A DNA stretch of 64,000 nt from Hydrangea macrophylla (lineage: Eukaryota; Streptophyta; Magnoliopsida; Cornales; Hydrangeaceae). This document shows, piece by piece, positions 24,420-35,743 of the stretch. Below the pieces are notes generated by a model. It made no database searches. It was given only the letters and a program-made list of their open reading frames with translations, and was not told where the DNA came from. Location of the stretch: the NCBI GenBank assembly GCA_033977485.1, contig CM066987.1, positions 87,576,588 to 87,640,587 of the forward strand, in the 5' to 3' direction. A program made the translations under genes and the position numbers. The stretch's first letter is position 1. Each line of letters opens with the position of its first letter.

Positions 24420-24771
24420 TATCATAGTTGGGGTCCTCCAAAGGAAAGGACTCCAATTTAGTTTCAAAATCTCCTAAGAACGGCTTTAATTTATTCCTAC
24501 TGACTTTAAATGTATTTCCATCTTTAGGGTCTTCAATCACGATAGTTCCATAAGGATAAATATTTTTTACAATATATGGACCAGTCCATCAATATTTCAT
24601 TTTTCCTTTTAGAAGATGTAGTTTTGAGTTATATAATAGAACTTTTTGCGCGGGGGTAAATCTTTGATAAACAGGAGTATTAAGATATTTTTCTATAGCG
24701 TACCCCATCATATGACATATACTGCAGAGTTCTAATTTCTTTTTAGATAGAGGAGTATTAGCTTTCTCCAA
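24420..24771 (-). pseudogene. Integrase C-terminal remnant of the Athila-like element
   Basis: The translated minus strand reads VLLYNSKLHLLKGKMKY, a stop, then WTGPYIVKNIYPYGTIVIEDPKDG, FKVSRNKLKPFL. This is the usual C-terminal pattern of Athila-type integrases (LYDSRLHLFPGKLRSRWTGPY-like). Everything between gag and this piece, including RT, is missing or unrecognisable. A stop interrupts the motif at about 24590. Confidence 0.75.
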
Positions 24772-25139
24772 TTTAAAAGCTTCTAGCTTACGAGTTAATT
24801 CTTCAATTGTTAATACTAACTCATCTTCAGTTTGTGATTGCTGTGAACTTACAACCTTTTCTTACCTAGAAATTTCTTCTTTTTCCCATTGTGGAGCGTC
24901 TTTGCCAAGCCAATCAAAGTATGATTCAGCTTTGTCAGCATTTTAAATATTCCCCTAGATACATGGCTTCAATTATTTCCTTTGATTCTGGATCTAATGT
25001 TTCATAAAAAAAATGAATTATACACTATTTTTTAAATCCATGATGTGGACAGGTTTGTAGGAGATCTATAAAAAATTCACAGTCTTCAATGCATGGTTCC
25101 TTCTTTTTTTGAGTGAAAAGTTTATAATCTCGAATCAAG

Positions 25140-25682
25140 CTATAAGTTAAATTTTTTTTGATAGAATTCATTTAGAGAAGCTTGATTCATATCCTGCCAT
25201 GAAGTTATAGATCCAGGATGGAGAGATAAAAGCCAAGATTCAGGTTCATTTTTTAAAGAAAAAGGAAAAAGTTTGAGATAGATTATCTTAGGAGGACAAG
25301 TTTGATCAGCAAGCGTATCACAAACTTCTTCAAATTCATGAATATGAACATAAGCATATTGTTTTTTAATTCTGGGGTAAGTTGGTAAGCATAGTAGCAT
25401 TATATACTCAAAATTAAAGTTTCCAGTATGTTTAGGTAGAGTGATGCAAGAAGGAGTGATAATTTGTTCTGGGATTAATAGTTCACGTAAAGACCATAGC
25501 TCACACTTTGATAAAACAGGTTGTGGCATATTATCCCCATATTCAATATAAGTATCATCAGTTATTCCTTCCATGCCTTCACTTTCAGCCATGATTATAG
25601 AAAACTGTATACTAGATGAATCACTAGAAATATTAGAATTATGTGGTGCTTGATATAAAACCTCAGTAGTATCTAAGGACAT
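25140..25682 (-). pseudogene. Gag fragment of the Athila-like element
   Basis: A 180-codon frame from MSLDTTEVLY. Its C-terminal half holds the retrotransposon-gag pattern LKLFPFSLKNEPESWLLSLHPGSITSWQDM...FYQKKFNL, matching the Athila gag core (KNEAKSWL...SITSWEEL...KFF). The frame stops there, while normal Athila gag continues several hundred residues to a zinc knuckle. Degenerate frames continue leftwards to about 24950. Confidence 0.75.
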
Positions 25683-26067
25683 ATGAAGTAAAAGAAAAAC
25701 TAAGTTTTAAAAATATTATTATTATTATTAGCTAAGTAAAAAAAAACTTCTTTTTTTTTTTTTATTATATTTTTTCATTTTTGTATATTTTTTTAGAAGA
25801 TAGGTTTATATATGTATATATGTGCTCTTTTTTTTTTTAGATGATAGACACATACATACTTATAAATATATATATTTAAATATTTTTCACAAGGAAAAAT
25901 TATGTATATCTTTTTTTTAATTAATTTTTTTTTATTATTAATATTATTTTTTTAAAAGAGACTAGATTATTTATAAGGTAGAATAGGTATATATATATAG
26001 ATATAGATATAGTTGGAGAAATTATTTTAAACCTAACTTTTTTTTATTTATTATTTTTATTAACTGT
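25683..26067. other. 5' leader of the Athila-like element
   Basis: Short AT-rich leader between PBS and gag, with long T tracts and TA runs. No coding potential. Confidence 0.5.
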
Positions 26068-26085
26068 TCCCCGGCAACGGCGCCA
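26068..26085 (-). other. Primer-binding site, tRNA-Asp type
   Basis: Minus strand reads TGGCGCCGTTGCCGGGGA, starting six bases from the LTR end at 26092. This 18-mer is the PBS known for Athila/Calypso-type gypsy elements. Confidence 0.88.
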
Positions 26086-26701
26086 AAAACTTGACGACAT
26101 TCTATTGACGCGTTTTCTTATCAACACCCAAGTGTAGGTGATCGTACAAGTAATAAAGTTCTAGAAGTCCATGTCGAACGCACAGGGACGGAAAACAAAG
26201 ATAGGTAGTAATTATTTTGTCACTAAAAAGAAAATAAAAGATGATGGATTTTTGTGGGGTTTTACTAAACTACTAGTTTTTATATTTTTGCAATAAAACT
26301 AATTAAAAGCTATTTTCTTTTTAAGTAGTTTACGGTAAAGATTTTAACAGTAAATTAACTAAGATACTAGTAAGAAAATGAAGAAAAATAAATAAAAGGT
26401 ATATTATTATGAGATAAACTTTTTGGATTTTATAATAGCGAAAGATAGAAATAATACAGATATTTAAGCAAAGTTATTAAAAACAGGAAATATTAATTAA
26501 CTTGGGGAAAATAATTTAAAGGAATTGGGAAAATGCAAACCAACACTAGATCATACAACTTCTATGCTTTTGAAAAGGATTTGGCATTTAAGACCGTAAA
26601 GTCATTCTTTATTTGAACATAAACTTTCATTAGTCGGGGTCATATCAAGTGTGTCAGGTTTGATATGAAACGACGTCGTTTGGTTTAAAGAAAAATAAAA
26701 T

Positions 26702-26796
26702 GGTAATTGGGCAGTAGCCAGGTTCGAACCGTGACCCGTCGCGGACGTGGGTTATTCGGTGCCCAGTCCCCACCACTCTGCCACTACACAGTTGCC
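26702..26796 (-). repeat. tRNA-like sequence, second copy
   Basis: Homologous to 18533-18627 with a better B box (GGTTCGAACC on both strands, as it is palindromic) and A-box-like TGGCAGAGTGG. The terminal stem is weakened by substitutions (TAATTGG against CAGTTGCC). Confidence 0.55.
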
Positions 26797-27016
26797 TGTC
26801 CATTAGTGGATAGAAATATATATAAACACATACTTGAAATATAAATTTTGTCATATGAATTGTTTGAGTATGCTAGGTGTTTTTTTTTTATGACAAAATG
26901 CATAGTTTGACAATCCACATAATTAGATTCTTATTTCAAATATGTAATCTTTTGAGCCCAATATAGTCATAGTCTATAAACATGTTAAATGGTCATAAAC
27001 TATAGATACATAGATA

Positions 27017-27669
27017 TTTTTGGCCATAAATGGAAAAACAACCCCTCTAGATAAATTTGCCCATTTAAGATTAGTGCACAGAAGCTGTTTCTATGTTTTT
27101 ATTGCATATCCCCAATTAAAGTTTTAGCATACCATTTTGGAATTGAAACTGTCTTCAAAATAAAATTTAAAAATAAATTAAATAGATGCACACAATCACC
27201 GTCCAATTAAAATTAAAGTTATAAAACCAAGGTAAGGGTGAAAACTAATATTAATATATTGTTTCTTCACTTAACATGAGTTGGTGTTCAGTTTGTGGAA
27301 TCTGCAGAAACAAAGGTTAGTACTAGGCTAATATAATATAAAGAAATGGAAATACTGAATTAATAATAAAATACTAAACCTTTGCCTTTGGATTCTTGTG
27401 GGATCACAGTGGTTGAACTTCAAGAACACAAGCAAGGCCAAACCAAATCCTAATCTACTTTGGGAGTGAGATATGTGTATAGTGTGCTTGGGACTTTGGT
27501 AGGTAATTATAACAACTACGTGGCTAAGAAATCTGGCATTTACTTGCAAAATATGTCTTCTAGTGAATGGATATATTTTGCTATAAAAACTGAAAATTTG
27601 GGGTTTCAAACTATTTTAAGGGACAACTACAAGTACTACTAGACTAAAAATATTAAATCTAAATTTTAC
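27017..27669. other. Segment present in only one Athila LTR (about 650 bp)
   Basis: Absent from the other LTR, where AGATACATAGATA is followed directly by GGAATATTTTACTA, there repeated twice. Either an insertion here or a deletion there. No clear TIR or TSD; no credible coding region. Contains a short AATATAATATAAAG stretch. Confidence 0.6.
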
Positions 27670-28484
27670 TAGGAATATTTTACTACTACAAACTGACAAA
27701 GGTCGTACAAGAAAACAAATATTTTAATTTAAGAAATACAGTACACAAAGTTTTGTTACATAATTTTGGAACATGAAATTATCAATTACAAAAAAGTAAA
27801 TTTTTACAACTACTAGAGCTAGAAAAAGCTAAGAAAAACTAAAGTTTCCTACTTCTAGGGACAATATGAAGTGCTCACATGATAACCTCCCTAAACTATT
27901 CTCTCCCTAATAGTGTGTGTGAAGCTTGTTTTGTGGATGTTTGGCTTGGTGTCTTTGGCTCTCTTTTATAGACGAATTTCTGTGATGATTTCGTCACTGC
28001 TTTCATCACTTGGCAATTTTTCCTTCTCCTTTGGTCTATGATTTCAAACAGTTTGTCAGATGCTTTCTTGACAAAACCTTGCAGACACACACACATACTT
28101 GGAGCAAGAGAGAAAGAAGAAGAAGAAAAAAAAAAGACAAAAATAAAAATGATACATATATCGTTGTCAGGATGTGTTTTGACAACTTTTACACACTTTT
28201 TTTGAATTGCTTTGTTTAATGAAATTTAACTATTGGCCTTTTGACTAAAATATGGGAGTTATTCCAGTGTGGTTGCTACTATTTTCCTTTCTTTTATTTC
28301 ACTTCATTTTTATCTAAACATATAAAATATGTAAAAACACATAATTACACGCATTTGAGTGACATCACCATTAAATTATATTAATTCAAATATGCATGTA
28401 AAACTAAGGATTTGGGGGATTAAATGAGCACTATATCTATTATATTGGCACATGAATGTACAATATTCATTTTTTTTCAGTGAT

Positions 28485-29440
28485 AACTTCCCGCTTTGCC
28501 CAAAACGTAGCAAACCTCGTCTAGGGGCAACCTTGAGAAACACATGGTCTCCCACGCTAATAGAAAAGGCTTGTCGATGACGATTAACATAAGATTTCTG
28601 ACGACTCTGAGCGGTAAGCAATCTCTGCCTTATAACTTTGATCTTCTCGGCCGTCTCTCGAACGATGTCGAGTTCCAAAGCGGATGATTCTCCAATCACA
28701 TTCCAACACAAAGATGACCTACACGGTCCACCATATAAGGCCTCAAATGGTGCCATCTGAATGCTAGCTTGATAAATGTTGTTGTAGGCAAACTCCACTA
28801 AAGGTAAGTGATCTTCCCAACTGCATTTGAAATCCATCACACAAGCTCGAAGCATGTCTTCTAAAGCCTGAATTGTAAGTTTGGACTGCTCATCTGTCTG
28901 AGGGTGAAATACTGTACTTAACAAACGTTAAGTACCCAAGGCCTTCTGAAGACTCTTCTAGAATTGAGAAACAAACTTAGAATCACGATCAGAAACTATA
29001 GTAAACGGTATGCCGTAGAGTCTCACAATCTCGAATATATAACCTGCTAAGAATCTCAGCTGAATCTGTAGTCTTGATAGGTAAGAAGTGCGCAGATTTG
29101 GTCAGTCAATCGACAATGACCCAAATAGCATCATGCTTGCGAAGCATCCTAGGAAGTGCTGCGACAATGTCCATCGAGATATGCTCCCACTTCCATTCTG
29201 GAATCGATAAAGGTTGAAGTAAACCTGCTGGTAGTCGATGCTTAGCCTTCACTTATTGACATGTCAAACAACTAGAGGCGGTGTCAGCTACGGATCTTTT
29301 CATACCTTCCACCAATACTGACGGTGCAAATCTTGATACATCTTCGTGCTTCCCGGATGCATTGCTAAACGAGAGTGATGAAATTCCTTTAAGACGTCGT
29401 CTCGGCAAGCTAAAGGAATGAAAGGTCTGCCTCAAAATCT
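28485..29440 (-). pseudogene. Integrase core of the chromovirus, decayed
   Basis: Minus-strand translation shows the zinc-binding tail (SSCLTCQ), then MDIVAALPR with the first catalytic Asp, IVD with the second Asp directly followed by a stop, then FHPQTDEQSKLTIQ, where the third acidic residue (usually QSERT) is Lys. Next come LPLVEFAYNNIYQASIQMAPFEALYG and GDHVFLKVAPRRG. The right part (29253-29435) is a separate frame. Stops and the missing glutamate make it inactive. It is cut from its C-terminus by the Athila insertion at 28480. Confidence 0.85.
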
Positions 29441-29500
29441 CAAGCCTTGGTCAGAATCAAAGGTCCAACCCTCTATAACTTCTCCACTAGTAACATGCAA

Positions 29501-30351
29501 TCAAAGTTGTTTGGCCTTTTCATCGGATCGTTGCATCTCTAAGATGTGATTCAAAAGCATCAGTTGTACGGTCAAAGTGAACAAGGAATCACGATTGGCA
29601 GACTCATCAAGATGAACATCAAAATCGTCAAGTTGCTCCATCATTTTCCATTCTCTAATGGCTAAACAAGCTAAAGTGTTGCGAGGTTTCCTACTAAGAG
29701 CGTCAACCACAACGTTGGCCTTCCCCAGATGATATTGCAAATCGAAGTCATAATCTTCTAAGTATTCCATCCATCTTCTTTGCCTCAAGTTCAAGTCGCG
29801 TTGCATGAATATATACTTAAGACTCTTGTGGTCAGAGAAGACTTCACACCTTTCGCCATAAAGGTAGTGCCTCCAACTCTTTAGCGTGAAAAAAACGGCG
29901 ACAAGCTCTAAGTCGTGGGTTGGATAATTTTGCTCGTGTGGCTTCAACTGTCGTGATAACTTTGCCTCTTTGCATCAAAATGCAACAATAAACGGTGTAG
30001 TCCAATCCTCACTCGGGAATAACCAGGATAGGCTTAGAAGTCAATCGAGTCTTCAATTATTGAAAAGCCCCTTTCACAAGACTCGCTCCACAAGAATTTT
30101 GTTCCCTTCCGTAAGTCTTGTCATAGACATTGCTAGACGTGAAAAGTCTTCTACAAATCGTCGATAGTAGCCCGCAAGCCCCAAGAAACTCTGGACTTCA
30201 AAAAACATTCTTCAGTGGTTGCTAATCCATAACAGCTTCAATCTTCGATGAATCCACATATACTCCTTCCTTCGAGATAACATGGCAAATAAACTTCACT
30301 TCCGATAGCCAAAATTCACATTTAGAAAAATTAGCATACAATTGGTGCTCC
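29501..30351 (-). pseudogene. RNase H and RT connection domain of the chromovirus
   Basis: Right end: LREHQLYANFSKCEFWLSEV...HVISKEGVYVD, the piece that follows the RT palm. Then frameshifted sequence to about 29950, followed by RNase H with [33 protein letters not shown] and a DALSRKP tail. The tether region between 29950 and 30220 has stops. The RT part to the right of 30351 was split off by the Tat-like insertion and resumes at 53834. Confidence 0.85.
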
Positions 30352-33300
30352 TGTAGACACCCCATTTTGTCGGCTATCAGATTTAGGAGACCCATAGCTT
30401 GGTTGTTCACAATGATCTAAAAAGACTAAAAAAGGACTCCTAGAAGTTAGTTCTATCTCTCAAAATGCTCAGAATGACCAAAATACCACTGAAAGCCCAA
30501 AAACTCCCAGATGTAGATCGAAAGTTCTGGAAACATGCTACATCGTAAGAAAAGTGGTAAAATGAGTTTTGAAGCAAAATCAGATGAAATCGTCAGCTCC
30601 CCAGAGAACCTCGGAAGTCCCGAAAGTTCCCGAAAAGTCCCCGTTGACCGGTTTAACCCATGTTTAACTAGGTTTGACCAGGGTTTAGACCTAAATCATC
30701 CGAATTCTCCAAAAAGTTTCGAGATCATCCTAGATCATATGAAAAGTACTAAAATGAGTTTTAAAAGAAAATCGAACAAAAACGTCAACTGTTGGGATCT
30801 CCCAGAGGTTCCCAGAACTTCCTAGAAATCCTAGGTTTGACCGATTTGACCTGAAAGTTGACCTTGGAACCGGAGCACCATGTTATTTTTCAAACTTTTT
30901 TCATGGATACTAGAATTCAATAGCTTTTCAATGGTATGTCATACAAAATTTTTGGATTTAAAACGAACTTATTATGAATTTCTGAAGGTAAAAAAGATGA
31001 TCAAATCAGCCTTTATAGCGAATACCGCAAAACTTTTCAAAGTGACTTACCTACAAACTATTTTTTTTATGTAAAGTAGACCCCATTACCTTTCCAACGC
31101 TATATCACAAGCTCAATTTGGAGTTTGTATACATTTTCTATGAATTTCGGACGAAATAGGGCCTTTTCGCGAATACCAAAATCTCTGGGGGCCTAAACCT
31201 ACATTCTGGGCATCTGAGAAGCAGTGCCGCGGCGGCACTGGGAAACTGATGTAGCGGCACATGGCCAGTGCCGCCGCGGCACTCAACTCCCGCAGAACCC
31301 ATTTTAATTTGTAATTTATTTTGGGGGTCCAAATTGAATAATTAAAGACCAAAACGATATAGTTTTATGTTCATAGATGTTTGGGGCCAATGGGAACATT
31401 TTCTAAATCCCAAAATCACCCCAAATTGGCCTATATAAACCCGTCTTTGCTCTTCATTTTGGGGGGGCCAAGTGCAAAGCTTAAAAAGCTGTAGAGAGAA
31501 AGAGAGATAGAGATAGGTTTAGAAGAGAGAAAGAGAGCTTCTCCCACTGATTTTCTATAGAAAGTGAGTTCTAAACTCAAGTTCTTCCATCATCCTTCTA
31601 TATATTTCACATCCAAACCCTGCCTAACCACCATTCTTAAGCAATCTTGAGTTAGGAATCTACTTACCATGCCCAAATGTCAATATATATGAATGAAACA
31701 CCAAGTTACAAGTCCAATATCTTAATGATCATCATCTATTGATTGCTTATTTGATTGTTTACATATTTTGTTCATCTCTTCTCACCACATTTCTTTTTGA
31801 TTTTTCTTTGATTACTTACATGTTTATTATCATCTAGATAACATGTTGTTTGAGGAGAGTGAATCCTTATGGATAGTAGCTCTTGACCTCAAAGACATGT
31901 TTGATGGATGATGATTCTAACTTCTATATATTCATATGCATTAGTGAAGTCATGTTCTCAAACAAAACTATGTTTGTGTAAGTAATGTTAGAAGTTCTTG
32001 ATATGAGTTTGATGATGATGTTCCAAGTGGTTTTAATCCCCTTTTTGTGCTGGAAATGTGCCTTCAAAACTCCTATTTCAAAACCCCCTTAAAACCCCCC
32101 AACATTTGGATTCCAAGAAATAAGCTTTATTTTACCAAAAATCTCCAAAACAGTGAATGATCTGCGTTCAAAGATTTCTCTAGAACTCAATAATAAAGGT
32201 ATGATCATGAGACCACTTGGAAAGTCTTCCTAACTCATTATAGAACACCCATGATTTTTGGTTTGACTTGGAAATACTTGGAAGGATTCCATTTTGGTCC
32301 AAACATTCTCTCCAGATATTCTGCCTTTACTGTCACAGCAGCTTGGTCGACTTTCAACTTGTTTTACAGAAAACCTTTTCAAAAGGAGTAGATCCAACTC
32401 ATTTTTTCCTTCAACTTTAGTGTTTTAGGGAACCTTCTGTATAATATGGGCATCTTGATGTGTTGTTTTCATTTTCTAAGAATTGTTGACATTTCAGTCG
32501 ATAGTACGGATTCTATTTCTGAGTGACCTCTATTGTTTATATGATTTCTCCCAATCTGTAATAGTTATTGAGGATTGGATTTTTGATATGTGTTCTAGAC
32601 ACAATAAGGATGATATCCATAAAAAATCATTCTTTGAAAACATTTCTAACCCTACTTTTCAAATTCTACAAAATCAAGTCACTATGCTGTCCACTATTCA
32701 CAGCAAGTATACTTTTACTTCCATCCTTTGATTTGATGCTTATATGTACTTCAAATTAGTTCATATCCTAGGAAGTGGTCCATACCATATTTGTACATAT
32801 ACCATGATGATTTACACCATGAATTTATTCATCTTTGTACATATACCATGTACACAAACACACTACAACCTTTGCACATTCTAGGATCATGCATTGCATC
32901 CATGCAAGATTTGGGGTTTTTGTGACTCCTAATCTAAGAAGATTATAAGGAATGAACTTGGTCACACGTTCATGCTTCCCTCGATCTAATCATCCTTTTC
33001 TCATCTGTCCTGGTGATTGAGAGGTCTTCTTTTCTCAAAGATTAACATGCATCATTCTAGCTTGCTAAGCATATTTAAATCTCTTTGATTATTTGTTTCA
33101 AGAACAATTCATGTGCCCCTTTAGATTAGGAATCCTTGATTACTTGATATGTGATTAGACGATTTTTTCTAGGTTTGTTTGTGTGATCTTTCACTTTACA
33201 TTGTGTGATATTTGGCTTAGATCTTATGAATGATATCTTATCCTTTGATCTTCCATTTCAAAATTCTTGTGTGATGTAATATACTATCATAGTATTAATT

Positions 33301-33600
33301 GTCGACCAAACATAGTATAAGAATATTATTTGGATGCTAATTGATGCCCGTCGAAAGACGGGGCGAGTTAAGGGTGTTTTAGTCATGGCAAAGGCTCCTT
33401 CCTCTCTCGTACCAAAACCCCGAGCCAAGTTCTTTGGTTATGAAGGGCAGCTGCCCTTTATCCGTTTGGGTGAGTCAAAATTAGGTTTCTTGGTCCCTTA
33501 AATACCAAGTAGCGACTCTATATTTGTTTTCGACAGACCTTTTCTTTTTCGTTTCAAAACAATCTCAAATAGACAAGAGGTGGAATTTCGCGTGTCCACA
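30352..33600 (+). repeat. 5' LTR of the Tat-like element
   Basis: Aligns with 50577-53833 over its whole length with scattered substitutions and small indels. Includes an inverted-repeat GC-rich spot at 31220-31284 and TATATAAACC at 31431-31440, a possible TATA box followed by a transcript-like GAGAGAAAGAGAG leader. Short frames in it (for example 30880-31074) recur in the other LTR by copy and have no family. Confidence 0.88.
31220..31284. repeat. GC-rich inverted repeat in the Tat LTR
   Basis: CAGTGCCGCGGCGGCACTG at about 31222 and its reverse complement near 31267 form a hairpin with a loop of about 26 bases. In the other LTR (51441-51507) the CG sites in these arms have mostly become TG or CA. 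Confidence 0.75.
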
Positions 33601-33603
33601 ATC

Positions 33604-33621
33604 TGGCGACTCTGTTGGGGA
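33604..33621 (+). other. Primer-binding site of the Tat-like element
   Basis: TGGCGACTCTGTTGGGGA starts three bases after the LTR end (33600). Its form is like PBS sequences of Ogre/Tat elements (reported as tRNA-Arg type); the exact tRNA is not verified here. Confidence 0.75.
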
Positions 33622-35302
33622 TATTTATTTTCAAAACAAAATAATACAGTGGTTTGACTCATAAGAAGCATCCTTAAAATCATCTTTTTACTGTGTCTGG
33701 TTCACCGCATTGCACTTCTGCATTTTCCCTCTGACTGTGTCTGAAATGCGGCGCTGACATTGTTCAGGTCTTACTGTGCCACGGCACAAGTCACCGTTGA
33801 TACTGTATCTTCCAAGGTATATCAAAAAGAGTAAAAACCTCCGTACTATCTCTCTAACGGTATATTAGAACTCTCGTCAACGAACCCGCTTTGACTAAAC
33901 CCAGCTTTTGCATATAGATTCCTGTAGAACCTTTCACGGGACTGCTCATTTATCGCTTCGGATAGGACAATGTGATATAACTGCTGTATGCCCTGATGGG
34001 ATTACCTGCGCAGTGCAGACGCTTATGTGGCATAGGACAGAACTTGTTTCTTATGATTCCCAAGGCAGTTACTCACATGTGATTACATTGAGTTGACCTG
34101 CCTAGGCACCATGACAAGGATGTCTACTCCATGCTCACAAAGATATACACTGCAAACCTTGTTCGTTGGTCCTAAGATATAGGAGTATTAAAACTTGCTA
34201 GACAGTATGATCACCATCATATTTATTAGTTTATCTCAGAAGCTCTGTCGAAATCTCCCAGATGTCCCAAATATACCAGTTTTTTTCAGAAACTCTATCC
34301 AACTCATTAGGACATTCCTGTTTTTCCTAGAAACTCTGTCCGAATCACCCAGATTTCCTAGAAATCCCTATTTCTCCCCAAATTACCTTGAAATCTCAGT
34401 TTCTTCTAGAAACTCTGATATACTTGTTTCTCCTAGAAACTCTGATATACTTGTTTCTCCTAGAAACTCTGTCCAACTTACCCAAATATCTGTTTTCCCA
34501 GAAGCTTTGTCCAAATCTCTCAGATTTCCCAAAAATCCTAGCAACTCCATTCGAACTTCCCAAAAATGCCTAGATGTGAAAATTTCTCCCAGAAATTCTA
34601 ATTTCCCAGTTTCTCCTGGGAATACTTGTTTCATCAAGAAACTTTGTCCAAATCACCTAGATTTCCCAAAAATCCCTATTTTTCCCATAAACTCCTTCTG
34701 AATCACTCGAACATCACAGAAATTCCATTTTTTCTTCCTGAGTAATCCAATTCTTTCCTATTGGTGATCATACTAAAAAGAAAGGTTAGCACACTTTGTA
34801 TGACTAGGACCGTACTTGCTTAACTGCTATATGTTAGAAGTTGGGGCATCATATAGATTAGGGCTTGTATTTGCATGCTTGTCTCATGAGCATACACAAT
34901 TCATGTCAGTTCGCATACACACACATCTCGTCAGTCTTATATGTGTCAGTTTCTACACATCTAGTGCATATGTGTCATTATCCTCACTCATCCCCGTCAT
35001 TGTATAGAAGTCGTATACTTGCTAGAACCATCTTCGGTTCACATCATTAAATCCTTTAAAATTCTGATCGTCTCTTCCCGATAGGAGTCTATAAGAAGTG
35101 TTTCATGCCTCTGCTAATTTAGACTTTTTACTTCTATTTGCAGAAAACCGTAGCCCCGGGTAAGGACACATCTGTACCTAACCGAATTCATTATCGTGAT
35201 TATGAGCTAGCCTAGGCTATCATAAACCCACTAATGGCCTACCAAGCTTTGGAAGAGAAAGTGAACAAGCTATAAATCACAGTTGATCGGCTAAATTTAA
35301 AG
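33622..35302 (+). other. 5' leader of the Tat-like element with a CTCCTAGAAACTCTG minisatellite
   Basis: No coding function recognised. At 34230-34740 a degenerate repeat of TTTCTCCTAGAAACTCTG and CCAGATTTCCCAAAAATCC phrases occurs about a dozen times, including two exact 27-bp copies near 34409-34462. From 35140 to 35302 the sequence resembles the start of Tat gag (acidic, coiled-coil-like EEKVNKL...) with stops. Confidence 0.55.
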
Positions 35303-35743
35303 GTGAGCCAATTTGAGAAGATGGTGCAGAGTATTGATAAAGGGAAGTATGGGTTGCCCAACACCATCTATCCGAGCCCATTTACACATCCAAATCTCTA
35401 CTTGTATCCATGCCCACACCCGTGCCTGGGTAATCCTAGTCCATATCCAAACACAAGAGCTACTCCGAGGATCCAATTGAACTCAAAGTTTAACAAAGCC
35501 CACAACACAAGAACCTTCACCAACCTGGGTATGCCGTTGTCCGTTATCCTTGATAACCTCATCAAAAAGAGTCACTTCCAACTCCTTCGGCCTCGTGCCA
35601 GTACCCCTTCTCCTAACTGTAACCTGTCTAAATGTTGTGCCTACCACCAAGGCCCAGGCCACGACACCGACAGCTGCATGCACCTTTGCCATGATATCCA
35701 AGACCTCATTGATCAAAAAATCATCAAGCCATCGCCCATCTAA
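35303..35743 (+). pseudogene. Gag fragment of the Tat-like element
   Basis: A 146-codon frame whose end matches the Tat/Ogre gag C-terminus: FTNLGMPLSVILDNLIKK, then CAYHQGPGHDTDSC (zinc-knuckle-like) and HDIQDLIDQKII. The N-terminal two thirds of gag is short or missing, and the normally following protease/pol is absent, with the frame ending at 35741. Confidence 0.8.

Larger units (their letters stand above)
17915..28479 (-). mobile_element. Athila-like Ty3/gypsy element, internally deleted
   Basis: Perfect TSD GTGAT at 17910-17914 and 28480-28484. LTRs are 17915-19712 (3') and 26092-28479 (5', with an extra 0.65-kb segment). Next to the 5' LTR, 26068-26085 reads on the minus strand TGGCGCCGTTGCCGGGGA, the tRNA-Asp-type PBS known from Athila/Calypso elements. 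A minus-strand TTGGGGGGTG PPT precedes the 3' LTR. Internally there is a gag piece (25140-25682), an integrase C-terminus (24420-24771) and an unknown acidic frame in the env-like position (23840-24271). Protease, RT, RNase H and the integrase core are missing. Removing the element joins chromovirus integrase to its C-terminal tail. Confidence 0.9.
26092..28479 (-). repeat. 5' LTR of the Athila-like element (2,388 bp)
   Basis: Aligns with 17915-19712; ends TGACGACATT on the left and TTTTTTTCA on the right. It is longer than its partner mainly because of 27017-27669, and its CA microsatellite (28085-28094) is much shorter. A second tRNA-like copy is at 26702-26796. Confidence 0.88.
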
